Part shown: one piece after another, positions 6,665 through 13,751 of the stretch
Position numbering within the stretch: position 1 is the stretch's first letter
Layout of the letters: each line of letters opens with the position of its first letter
From: Solobacterium sp.
GTDB lineage: Bacteria > Bacillota_I > Bacilli_A > Erysipelotrichales > Erysipelotrichaceae
Assembly: GCA_017543025.1 (NCBI GenBank)
Contig: JAFYGX010000005.1
Coordinates: 1-20,265 of the forward strand
Direction: 5' to 3'
Length of the DNA stretch: 20,265 nt
The notes under the pieces: model-generated
Seen by the model: only the letters and a program-made list of their open reading frames with translations
Database searches by the model: none
What the model was told of the DNA's origin: nothing
Position numbers and translations under genes: made by a program

Positions 6665-8542
6665 TCAGCGCGACATTTCGGCGAACCGGTTCATCAGGAT
6701 GTGAAAAATCCGGCGGCCGCCGCCGCGGAAATCGGCGTTTTCGATTGCGGCAGTAATCAGCAGCGGATCATTGGTGCCGATGATATCGACATCGCAGCTG
6801 ACAAGATACTGAACAACATCCTCGCTGTCAACCGTCCAGCAGAATACCAGCTTCCCGGCCTCATGCATGGTTCGGACAAGCTCCGGCGTGACTGCGCTGT
6901 CATTGAGCGAAAGATAATCTCCTGCAGGATAATCCTGATAGCTGTCCCATGCCGCAAAGGCACAGACAGCAGTCCGGATCGTCGGATCGATCTTTTTGAT
7001 ATTTTCAAGAAGATACGCTTTCAGGGAGATGACAATCACATGGTCTTTCATATCATATTCATGGATGAGACGGACGACTTCCTCTTCCAGATGTTTTTCC
7101 GATCCGTTTGCCTTGAGGTCGATCTGCAGATATCCGTCATGTTCCTTTACCGTCCGGATGACAGCTTCGAGGGAGGGAACTCTGACATGGTCATATCTTC
7201 CCGGCAGCGACGGCAGCATCTCATAGGCCTGCAGCTCCTGGAATGTTTTGTCCGGGATTCTGACATTATGGCCGGTACAGCGAAGCAGGTTTTCATCATG
7301 GGAACAGACGATGATTCCGTCCTTTGCCTCATGCACGTCCACTTCGACCCAGTCGATGTATTCGTTCAGCGCCAGTTCCATGGATTCGACTGTATTCTCC
7401 GGCGCATAGGTGTTATCGCCGCGGTGAGCACAGACCATCGGTATGTCAACGGGCTCCAGCAGATACCTGTAGTGAATGCTCATAAAGACGGTGATTGCCA
7501 GAAACAGCACAATGATTACCGCATTTCCCGCCCGCAGATATGTCGGGTTGTTCCAGGTGACGGTAAATGCACGGTGACCCAGTTTGCCAAGCAGGTTCCG
7601 GGCTTCCACATAGTTGAAGAACAGCACCGTCATACCCGCAATCGTAACAACGGGTGCGATCAGCCCCTTCAGAATCGTGCGGAGCACATAGACATATACG
7701 CCGACCGTATAGGAACGCTGGGCGATGGAGACTCTTCGCTGAAAGAGCGAGATCACTTCGGTAATGTTTGCCGGAATGGAAGCGGAAAGCGAGTTGAGAA
7801 TGAAATTCAGCCCGAGTGTCAGGAACGTCATGTACAGAATGGTGCTGATGTAATTTCCCTTCATCAGCTCTCTGCTTTCCTGACAGGCTCTGAGATAGCT
7901 GACATCCCGCAGCACATAGATGTGTATCGAAAAGAGATAGGTCAGTTCCACCGCAACAAGAATGATGTAAAACAGCGTATAGCTGTTCCGGTAAACGGTA
8001 TTCGCTTCGATGCCCTCCATGATGAAGTAGGGAATGGTAAGCTTCATTCCGCTTCCCGAAAGCGTAACGTTTCCGGTGAAAGGAATCAGGACAAAGAGGA
8101 ACAGGATCACCAGCCAGTTTTTCGGAAGAAGGGTTTTCCGGCAGGTGCGCCAGCCTGCCTCAAACATGCCGGCGATCGGTACTTCCCGGCCAACCTGAAT
8201 CAGAGAATAGGCATGAATCAGACCGGCAATCTCAAACAGAGACAGAAACGAGGCAAAGATCAGATAAATCAGAATCAGAAGCCAGGTGACTGGTTCTGAC
8301 ATGAATTCGTGCATGTTTCCTTCATTCAGAAACGGAAAGCGGCTGAATGCGGAAAACGCCTTTGCCAGAAGATAATTCATGGTTTCTGTTGTCAGGAACG
8401 ACAATGTCAGACAGAACAGCGAGAAGCTGATGATCTGGCGGAATCCGTGTCTGAGAAACAGAAGGAGGTTTTTCAGAAACAACAGAAATCCTTCATAAAA
8501 GCTGCGGGCAGCAGCTGTAATGTTCTTGAACAGTTGTTTCAT
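6665..8542 (-). CDS. Glycerophosphodiester phosphodiesterase with N-terminal membrane domain
   Basis: The 625-residue protein has an N-terminal half (about 1-360) of repeated hydrophobic segments, as in the GPDPase membrane-domain family. A catalytic GDPD TIM-barrel follows from about 368. Visible catalytic motifs are AHRGDNTYAPENT (H373, R374), EVDVHEAKDG with E400 and D402, the acid-base histidine in CSHDENL (H415), QIDLK near 473-477, and the closing DVDIIGTNDP. These enzymes hydrolyse glycerophosphodiesters to glycerol-3-phosphate and an alcohol. The membrane-fused forms are common in Bacillota and may act on lipids or teichoic-acid-type polymers; the substrate here is not readable from sequence. 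The start at 8542 follows AAAGGA at about 10 nt. It lies upstream of the glycosylation operon (gap 117 nt, no terminator seen), so read-through is possible. Confidence 0.94.
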   Translation of the reverse strand: MKQLFKNITAAARSFYEGFLLFLKNLLLFLRHGFRQIISFSLFCLTLSFLTTETMNYLLAKAFSAFSRFPFLNEGNMHEFMSEPVTWLLILIYLIFASFLSLFEIAGLIHAYSLIQVGREVPIAGMFEAGWRTCRKTLLPKNWLVILFLFVLIPFTGNVTLSGSGMKLTIPYFIMEGIEANTVYRNSYTLFYIILVAVELTYLFSIHIYVLRDVSYLRACQESRELMKGNYISTILYMTFLTLGLNFILNSLSASIPANITEVISLFQRRVSIAQRSYTVGVYVYVLRTILKGLIAPVVTIAGMTVLFFNYVEARNLLGKLGHRAFTVTWNNPTYLRAGNAVIIVLFLAITVFMSIHYRYLLEPVDIPMVCAHRGDNTYAPENTVESMELALNEYIDWVEVDVHEAKDGIIVCSHDENLLRCTGHNVRIPDKTFQELQAYEMLPSLPGRYDHVRVPSLEAVIRTVKEHDGYLQIDLKANGSEKHLEEEVVRLIHEYDMKDHVIVISLKAYLLENIKKIDPTIRTAVCAFAAWDSYQDYPAGDYLSLNDSAVTPELVRTMHEAGKLVFCWTVDSEDVVQYLVSCDVDIIGTNDPLLITAAIENADFRGGGRRIFHILMNRFAEMSR

Positions 8543-8862
8543 GGGTCTGATTTCCTTTTATATGCATTGCCAGAGCAGATGAAGTTCAGAGGACTCCGGA
8601 ACACATCCGCCGGCACATAAAGATCATACTACAGGGAGTTTTTTCAGCATATAAAAAAAGGAGTACATGCGGGCAGACGGAATGACATTCCGGCAGGACC
8701 CGAAGAAGCGGAAAGAAACGTGCATCCTGCAAAGAACCTGAACCAGGTATTGCAGAGTATCGTAAAATAAGTTCAGTGACGTACTCTCCGGAACAGACGG
8801 AAGCGCCTGTAAATCAGCGTCCTGGCTGAGTGGGGGATGACGTATGGAAAGGGATGAACGGA
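8543..8862. other. Divergent intergenic region between the phosphodiesterase gene and the CARF-HEPN/mCpol operon
   Basis: This 320-nt stretch must hold promoters for both directions. On the plus strand TAAAAT at 8763-8768 is the best -10 candidate, with only a weak -35. A small perfect inverted repeat, CGGAAT/ATTCCG, lies at 8678-8692. AAAGGAG at 8657-8663 precedes an ATG (8667) that opens a 24-codon frame ending at 8741; no family is recognisable. I see no RNA gene or riboswitch. Confidence 0.35.
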
Positions 8863-9834
8863 ATGGGAAATATTTTGTATGTTGTGCTGAATCTGAATAA
8901 AAGTACTACCGAACTGGTTGCGGCGTGCCTGAAGGCCCGATACAGAGACGGCTTTGAACGGATTGTGTTTTTTGAAAGCAGAGAAGCTGAAAAGAATGAA
9001 TCAGAGCATGTAGATATTTACCGTAAGTATTTCCGGAACTTTATCAAAAATGTAATCCTGCTGAATGAGGACGGAAGTATTCCTATGGAGCAGCTGTATT
9101 CCGTACTGGGGGCAGAAGGAAACCGGGTCATTGATCTGAGCAACGGACCGAAAGTCACGACTTCTTCACTTTATCTTGCGGCCTCTCTCTGCAGGGTGAA
9201 AGATGTATACTGTCTGATGCTTCATGGAAAACCTTCGGAACAGATGGAAGAAGGGAAAGACTTTGAGTATCTGAAGCTCAGGCAGATGGAGGGAATCGAA
9301 CGTCTGGGCAGGCTGAGTTTTTTTGATCTGGTCTACTATTCGGAAGATGTGGAAAAGCTGTTTGCGGATGAAGTGCTCGATCCGGAAGACACATTACAGA
9401 AGATTTATTCGGGAGTTCTGAAAGGAATTCGGGATTTTTTCTCCGATCCTGCTGAAATAAAAAGCGTAATTCAGAGCCTTACGACCGGCAATGAGGCAAT
9501 CATTAATGCGACGCTGAGATATTTACAGGAGAATTCAGAAGCATGTGCATTTGCCGATGCAAATGGGGTTGATCTGGGCAGAAGAGGAGACAGAGTCGGA
9601 ATTCTGCAGTATTTCTTCAAACAGTATGTAAAGCGCGGCAGAAACAGAAACCTGGTCTGCTTATGCACCATTCCGGGATTGCTTTCAGGATTGCGGGATT
9701 ACAGAAATATTGCCGCGCATTATTCTGAAAATCATGTGATTCTGACCGGTGATGATGCCCGGACAGTTATAAATATGGAGATTCAGGTGCTCAAATGCAT
9801 ACATGAGAATTCTGAACTGTGGAGGAGTATTTAA
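8863..9834 (+). CDS. CARF-like/HEPN-like effector protein, partner of mCpol
   Basis: Numbering here counts from the GTG at 8830. The N-terminal region looks like a CARF-type Rossmann fold: a strand ILYVVLNLNKS (about 14-24) opens it, and a second core strand and turn RVIDLSNGPKVTTSSLYLAASL (99-120) resembles the ligand-loop strand that in CARF proteins ends in TGGTK-like motifs. A helical linker follows. The C-terminal ~100 residues are helical and end with GLRDYRNIAAHY, where R292-N293-x3-H297 matches the R-X4-6-H catalytic motif of HEPN ribonucleases. This gives a Csm6/Csx1-like layout without Cas neighbours. The mCpol gene starts 3 nt downstream. Start choice: GTG 8830 lacks a Shine-Dalgarno, ATG 8854 is directly against AAAGGG, and ATG 8863 has 9-nt spacing, so I use 8863 (323 aa). 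CARF assignment is from motif shape; HEPN is better supported. Confidence 0.7.
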   Translation: MGNILYVVLNLNKSTTELVAACLKARYRDGFERIVFFESREAEKNESEHVDIYRKYFRNFIKNVILLNEDGSIPMEQLYSVLGAEGNRVIDLSNGPKVTTSSLYLAASLCRVKDVYCLMLHGKPSEQMEEGKDFEYLKLRQMEGIERLGRLSFFDLVYYSEDVEKLFADEVLDPEDTLQKIYSGVLKGIRDFFSDPAEIKSVIQSLTTGNEAIINATLRYLQENSEACAFADANGVDLGRRGDRVGILQYFFKQYVKRGRNRNLVCLCTIPGLLSGLRDYRNIAAHYSENHVILTGDDARTVINMEIQVLKCIHENSELWRSI

Positions 9835-9837
9835 GAC

Positions 9838-10263
9838 GTGTTCATTGCGATAGACGGTAATTCCACCGGGAGGAAAATCGAAAAACTGATCTTCGGGAAT
9901 GATATGAAAACACTGGCGGAATTCAGCAGACTGATTCAGGGCAGAGTGAACGCCATGGAAGAAATCATTGTCCGTCATTCCGGAAGTGTTATCATGGCCG
10001 GCGGAGATAATATCCTTGCGGAAATCCCTTCCTTCAACGATGAGCTGGCAGGTGAACTGGAATCTGCGGCTGCCGGGGAGGAAGACTATGCGTTTTCCAT
10101 ATCGACAGCTGAATCTGCTGCGGGGGCGTATCTGGGACTGAAATATGCGAAAGCAACCGGGCGCAGGCTTGTTGAAGTACAGTTTGCCGGGAATGGTGAA
10201 ATTATCTTTGCGGATTGCCGGAGCGGTATGGGAACCGAGAAGAGCGCGTTTGCGGAACCTTAA
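9838..10263 (+). CDS. Minimal CRISPR-polymerase-like (mCpol) cyclic-nucleotide synthase
   Basis: This 141-residue single-domain palm protein has the mCpol layout. The first strand and metal loop read FIAIDGNSTGRKIEKLIFGND (2-22), then an amphipathic helix. The central hairpin is GSVIMAGGDNIL (49-60), with GGDN in the place of the Cas10 GGDD. Next come SISTAESAAGAYLGLKYAKATGR (88-109), which matches the AK-x-x-GK/R segment of Cas10 and GGDEF-like palms, and a last strand. mCpol proteins are small relatives of the Cas10 polymerase domain that make cyclic nucleotides without CRISPR RNA; partners carry CARF or other ligand-binding domains. Both second acidic positions are Asn (DGN, GGDN), so activity needs testing. 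The start is GTG with GGAGGA about 11 nt upstream. Tandem TAA TAA ends the gene. It is the second gene of the operon and a terminator follows at 10391. Confidence 0.8.
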   Translation: MFIAIDGNSTGRKIEKLIFGNDMKTLAEFSRLIQGRVNAMEEIIVRHSGSVIMAGGDNILAEIPSFNDELAGELESAAAGEEDYAFSISTAESAAGAYLGLKYAKATGRRLVEVQFAGNGEIIFADCRSGMGTEKSAFAEP

Positions 10264-10390
10264 TAAGGAATGGGAGCGTAAAGGTCTCTGCGGTCAGGTG
10301 GCTCGCCGGCAACATCTGGCCTGCTGCAGAAGCGGAAGGTACTGCATGCTTTCTGAAAGAGATCGGTTTTCTATGAACATTCGGAATCAT

Positions 10391-10432
10391 GTTCCATGCG
10401 GCTGAATGACAGTTTCGCATGGAACGTTTTTT
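10391..10432 (+). terminator. Terminator of the CARF-HEPN/mCpol operon
   Basis: GTTCCATGCG (10391-10400) and CGCATGGAAC (10416-10425) form a perfect 10-bp stem with a 15-nt loop, followed by G and six T. It lies 128 nt after the mCpol stop and closes a two-gene unit. Confidence 0.88.
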
Positions 10433-10873
10433 ATTATTCCCGGGAGTTATCTGCTTCATTCCGGCTGACTGAATGCACGGGGCAGCCGAAGCGGTTCTTT
10501 TCTGCCTTCATCCGGTTGCGGGTGTTCTGTGATGTCTGCAGGGCAGGCTGTCGCTGCCTTCTGCCTGGAGGACGAACGCTGAAACAGCAGATAGACCGGG
10601 TACGGATCAGAAATAAGACATCTGGTCGGTTAAGGATGGCCGATTCTGCTGTGCAGAAAATGCGGAATATCACAGGCAGGATTATGCATGTTCAGATAAA
10701 ACTGTAGTAGAATAGTTCGCGAAAATCGGAATACGGACATCTGTATGTCCGCGGAAGATTTTCCGGACGGGTGCTGATCGCTCCTGAAATCCTGATGGCA
10801 GACGGAATGTGTCTGCAGATGGAATCTCAGGAAAAAAGAGGCAATAAAACCGATCGGCACAGAGGTGATATTT
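10433..10873 (+). other. Long non-coding stretch and leader before the HD-GYP gene
   Basis: No credible gene is visible in these 441 nt. TAGAAT at 10708-10713 is a possible -10 box. Downstream lie two adjacent hairpins: CGGACAT/ATGTCCG around a 4-nt loop (10734-10751) and CGGAA/TTCCG (10752-10765). A CAGAC/GTCTG pair follows further on. They could be leader structure of the HD-GYP transcript. I checked by eye for a GEMM c-di-GMP riboswitch core and did not see one. Confidence 0.3.
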
Positions 10874-13297
10874 ATGGAAGTTTTGAAGATGTTCCAGGCA
10901 GATATCATGCTGATCCTGAGCGGTATCTGCGGAGTGATGACACTGTTTGTATATCTGACGGACGCATTGTCTGCCAAACGGAAAACAATTCTTATATTGC
11001 TGGAGCTCAGCGCGATGTTTCTGCTGATTGCCGACCGGAGGGCATATATCTACCGGGGAGAAGTGAGCGATCTTGCCTGGTGGATGGTTCGCATCAGCAA
11101 CTTTCTGGTATTTTTTCTGACGCTGGTGATTATTTACAGCTTCAATCTGTATCTGATGGATCTGTATACCAATGAGGGAGGACTTGAAAAAGTACCGCGG
11201 CGCCTGAAAATCACACAGGGTCTTGCGCTTGCAGGGATGGCGATGGTTATCATTTCACAGTTTACGGGTTTTTATTACACCTTTGATGAAATGAACCGCT
11301 ATCAGCGGGCACCGGGCTTTATTATCAGCTATGTCATACCGCTGGTCATACTGTTCCTGCAGCTTTCAGTCATACTGCAGTATTACAGAAATCTGAGACG
11401 GGGTATGCGCATTTCACTGCTCCTGTTCATACTGGTTTCCATTGCGGCATCTGTTGTTCAGATCTTTGTATATGGGGTTTCGCTGAATAATATTGCCATT
11501 GTTGCGATGGCGGCGCTGCTGTATGTGTTTTCCATTCAGGATCTGTCGCAGGAGGTAAAGCGGCGCAGGGAGCTTGAAATCGAATACTATAAGGAAGAAA
11601 AGCGGAGAGAACACGAAATGTTTGAACAGGTTTCCGAGGCGCTGGCAAGTGCGATCGACGCCAAGGATACCTACACAAACGGGCATTCGAGACGGGTTGC
11701 GGAGTATTCGCTGGAGATTGCCCGGGAAATGGGAAAATCCGAAGAAGAATGCGAGAAGATCTTCTTTGCCGGTCTTCTGCATGATGTCGGCAAGATCGGC
11801 GTGCCGAATGCGATCATCAACAAAAAAGGCCGGCTTACGGATCAGGAATTTGAGCTGATCAAACAGCATCCCGTAAAGGGCGGTCAGATCCTTTCTTCCA
11901 TCAAGCAGTCTCCGTGGCTGAGCATCGGTGCGCGCTACCATCATGAGCGTTATGACGGAAAAGGCTATCCGGAGAAACTCAAAGGGGAAGATATTCCGGA
12001 GCTCGCACGGATTATTGCCGTAGCGGACGCATATGACGCCATGACATCCAACCGGAGCTACCGCAGCGCAATTCCCCAGCATATTGTCAGAGAAGAAATA
12101 GTAAAGGGGATTGGTACGCAGTTTGATCCGAAAGCGGCGAAGGCCATGGTTCATATGATTGATGTGGACAGCGAATACCGGATGCAGGAACCGGCCGCAG
12201 GTGATCAGGTGGAACCGCAGACCAGCATTCGCTGTGACTCAATCTATCATGACTGTTCAGAGGGAATGATTGTCACAAGAATCCCCTCCAGCATGATGCT
12301 GTGCAGCCAGCCCGATGACGGATGGCCGGAAGAAGCGAGCATGCCTGTGCTGATTGTTTATGATTCTCTGGACGGACAGGTGCACCCGGGGGAGGAAAAC
12401 AACCGGAATCTGCTATATTTCGAATATGCCCGGGTCCGGCTTGACGGACAGGTTACAGCCTGTAATATACGCAGGTCAGAGACAACTGTGTCTGATGAGA
12501 AGAGCGATCTGGAGCGCCCGGAGTTCGGCGAGCCTGCCCGCGGACAGCGCTATCGGATCGAGGCCTTCCGCAACAGAGACCATCTGCTTATCAATATTAC
12601 AGATCAGAAGCGCATACTGCAGGTAATACTGGCGCTGCCCTGCACTTCGCGGTTTACCTATATCGCGCTCAGCGGTGAGCATTGTGTGATTCATAACATC
12701 CGGACGGAATGCGGGGAAGAGGAGGCAGATCCGAACTCCATTCCGCGGATCGCAGAAGAGATCAGCTATACGAAAGACTGTCCGGTCGGAGACGTGCCGA
12801 ATGTTGAAATTGACGGCTGGCGCACAGCAGCCAGTGACGGCATTCTGATCGGCGACGGCCTGACGCTTTCGTTTCATTCCATGAGTATGCCGACAGCGCG
12901 AATGGTCTGGCATTGTCCGTTTATCAGCGTGTTCTCTTCCGATGACGGAAAGATCAACGGAACGAACTTCCACGAGTTTGTACTGCTGCGGTTTGACGGG
13001 GAGAACTGGGAATCCGATGCGCATGTTGAAAACAAAGTGGAAGTGAAGCAGGAACCGAGCTTCGACGGCTGGAACGTCTGGAAGGACGAGAACAAAAAAG
13101 GCGTGGATTGTGTGGTGAAGATCAGCAGAGATAACAATACAATTACCATGGAAACCGAAAACCTCGGTCTTTCGATCCGCTGTATCACAACGATTCACGA
13201 TGATGTGAAAGACATCTATGTTGCTCTTACCGGCGATCAGTGTGCGATTTCAGATATCCGTGTATCCCGCATCAGCCAGACAGAACAGGCCGAATAA
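10874..13297 (+). CDS. Membrane-bound HD-GYP c-di-GMP phosphodiesterase with duplicated C-terminal module
   Basis: This predicted c-di-GMP hydrolase has about 807 residues. The N-terminal ~220 residues hold roughly seven membrane helices, then a charged helix (SQEVKRRRELEIEYYKEEKRREHEMFEQ). The HD-GYP domain spans about 250-430: HSRRVAEYS, GLLHDVGKIG with the HD dyad (303-304), HPVKGG, HHERYDGKGYPE with GYP at 364-366, and VADAYDAMTSNRSYR. All signature residues are intact. The last ~370 residues are unusual: two beta-rich modules, each with FEYARVRLDG/FHEFVLLRFDG and ending in TYIALSGEHCVIHNIR / IYVALTGDQCAISDIR. I do not recognise a named family for them. The ATG at 10874 has AGAGGTGA about 5 nt upstream; a GTG at 10865 lies inside that site and is rejected. 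The gene is monocistronic and ends with a terminator. Confidence 0.92.
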   Translation: MEVLKMFQADIMLILSGICGVMTLFVYLTDALSAKRKTILILLELSAMFLLIADRRAYIYRGEVSDLAWWMVRISNFLVFFLTLVIIYSFNLYLMDLYTNEGGLEKVPRRLKITQGLALAGMAMVIISQFTGFYYTFDEMNRYQRAPGFIISYVIPLVILFLQLSVILQYYRNLRRGMRISLLLFILVSIAASVVQIFVYGVSLNNIAIVAMAALLYVFSIQDLSQEVKRRRELEIEYYKEEKRREHEMFEQVSEALASAIDAKDTYTNGHSRRVAEYSLEIAREMGKSEEECEKIFFAGLLHDVGKIGVPNAIINKKGRLTDQEFELIKQHPVKGGQILSSIKQSPWLSIGARYHHERYDGKGYPEKLKGEDIPELARIIAVADAYDAMTSNRSYRSAIPQHIVREEIVKGIGTQFDPKAAKAMVHMIDVDSEYRMQEPAAGDQVEPQTSIRCDSIYHDCSEGMIVTRIPSSMMLCSQPDDGWPEEASMPVLIVYDSLDGQVHPGEENNRNLLYFEYARVRLDGQVTACNIRRSETTVSDEKSDLERPEFGEPARGQRYRIEAFRNRDHLLINITDQKRILQVILALPCTSRFTYIALSGEHCVIHNIRTECGEEEADPNSIPRIAEEISYTKDCPVGDVPNVEIDGWRTAASDGILIGDGLTLSFHSMSMPTARMVWHCPFISVFSSDDGKINGTNFHEFVLLRFDGENWESDAHVENKVEVKQEPSFDGWNVWKDENKKGVDCVVKISRDNNTITMETENLGLSIRCITTIHDDVKDIYVALTGDQCAISDIRVSRISQTEQAE

Positions 13298-13308
13298 TAA
13301 GGAGAACA

Positions 13309-13334
13309 GTCCGGGAGTAACATCCCGGGCTTTT
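13309..13334 (+). terminator. Terminator of the HD-GYP gene
   Basis: GTCCGGGA, loop GTAACA and TCCCGGGC form an 8-bp stem with one G-U pair, followed by TTTT. It starts 12 nt after the stop codon. The T run is short, so termination may be partial. Confidence 0.75.
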
Positions 13335-13439
13335 CTGATCCGCGGAGTAAGGAATCGGAAGGAAGTACCGCATCATGCACAGATTGATCGTACGATTCCG
13401 CGGCAGATTGCCGGTTTTCTGGAACTGTATGAAAACAAC

Positions 13440-13464
13440 AAAAAAGCCTGCGTTTCATGCAGGC
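13440..13464 (-). terminator. Terminator of the tRNA-Glu/tRNA-Trp unit
   Basis: On the minus strand GCCTGC, a 7-nt loop and GCAGGC are followed by six U. Flanking A and T runs extend the stem by AAA/TTT. It lies 9 nt after the tRNA-Trp 3' end. The plus-strand side has a short T run too, so it may work weakly in both directions. Confidence 0.85.
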
Positions 13465-13472
13465 TTTGTTCG

Positions 13473-13543
13473 CAGGGGTGGAGAGAATCGAACTCCCATC
13501 AGCGGTTTTGGAGACCGATGTACTGCCATTGTACGACACCCCT
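13473..13543 (-). tRNA. tRNA-Trp (anticodon CCA)
   Basis: The 71-nt gene folds as a cloverleaf: acceptor AGGGGTG with CACCCCT (7 bp), D arm GTAC/GTAC, anticodon loop CTCCAAA giving CCA, T arm GGGAG-TTCGATT-CTCTC, and discriminator G as expected for Trp. The 3' CCA is not encoded. The outermost anticodon-stem pair (T27 opposite C43) is a mismatch. It lies 11 nt downstream of tRNA-Glu on the same strand. Confidence 0.95.
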
Positions 13544-13554
13544 AAAAAATAAAA

Positions 13555-13631
13555 TGGTGACGCGTACGGGATTCGAACCCGTGAATGCCGCCGTGAAAGG
13601 GCGGTGTGTTAAGCCGCTTCACCAACGCGCC
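13555..13631 (-). tRNA. tRNA-Glu (anticodon TTC)
   Basis: The cloverleaf has acceptor GGCGCGT with ACGCGTC, anticodon stem CCGCC/GGCGG around loop CTTTCAC giving TTC, T arm ACGGG-TTCGAAT-CCCGT and discriminator A. The 3' CCA is encoded, unlike in the neighbouring tRNA-Trp. It is first in a two-tRNA transcript. Confidence 0.96.
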
Positions 13632-13643
13632 ATCAGCTTTTAA

Positions 13644-13671
13644 ATAATACCATATGTTCAGGGATTTGCAA
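13644..13671 (-). promoter_or_regulatory. Promoter of the tRNA-Glu/tRNA-Trp unit
   Basis: On the minus strand TTGCAA (13671-13666) and TATTAT (13649-13644) are separated by 16 nt. A TGG directly before the -10 makes it an extended -10 promoter. Transcription would start a few nt before tRNA-Glu. Confidence 0.65.
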
Positions 13672-13696
13672 CAGGAAATTTTCTTTTTTTACGCTA

Positions 13697-13725
13697 TTCA
13701 TGTTAACTGCCTTTAAAGGTATAAT
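13697..13725 (+). promoter_or_regulatory. Candidate promoter for the NAGPA-type gene pair
   Basis: TATAAT at 13720-13725 is a perfect -10 box. TTCATG at 13697-13702 lies 17 nt upstream and is a weak -35. The start codon follows at 13752, giving a leader of about 20 nt with GGGGG as ribosome site. Confidence 0.5.
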
Positions 13726-13751
13726 GGTACGGTATTAAACGGGGGTTCAGA

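Noticed and set aside
6614..8299. Long plus-strand open frame of about 561 codons
   Set aside because: It lies wholly antisense to the clear GDPD gene, has a Cys/His/Gln-rich shadow composition, no Shine-Dalgarno and no recognisable domain.
8667..8741. 24-codon frame with an AAAGGAG upstream of the mCpol operon
   Set aside because: Spacing is only about 3 nt, the peptide is not hydrophobic or toxin-like, and nothing else supports it; kept only as a note in the intergenic entry.
10396..10707. Plus-strand open frame of 103 codons after mCpol
   Set aside because: Its start lies inside the terminator stem, it has no ribosome site and the translation has no family-like pattern.
12476..13198. Minus-strand 240-codon frame inside the HD-GYP gene
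   Set aside because: It is antisense to the coding C-terminal modules, without promoter or ribosome site, with shadow composition.
13440..13631. Repeat-like tRNA region as a CRISPR or mobile repeat
   Set aside because: Both units fold as complete tRNAs with different anticodons; there is no repeat-spacer pattern here or elsewhere in the window.
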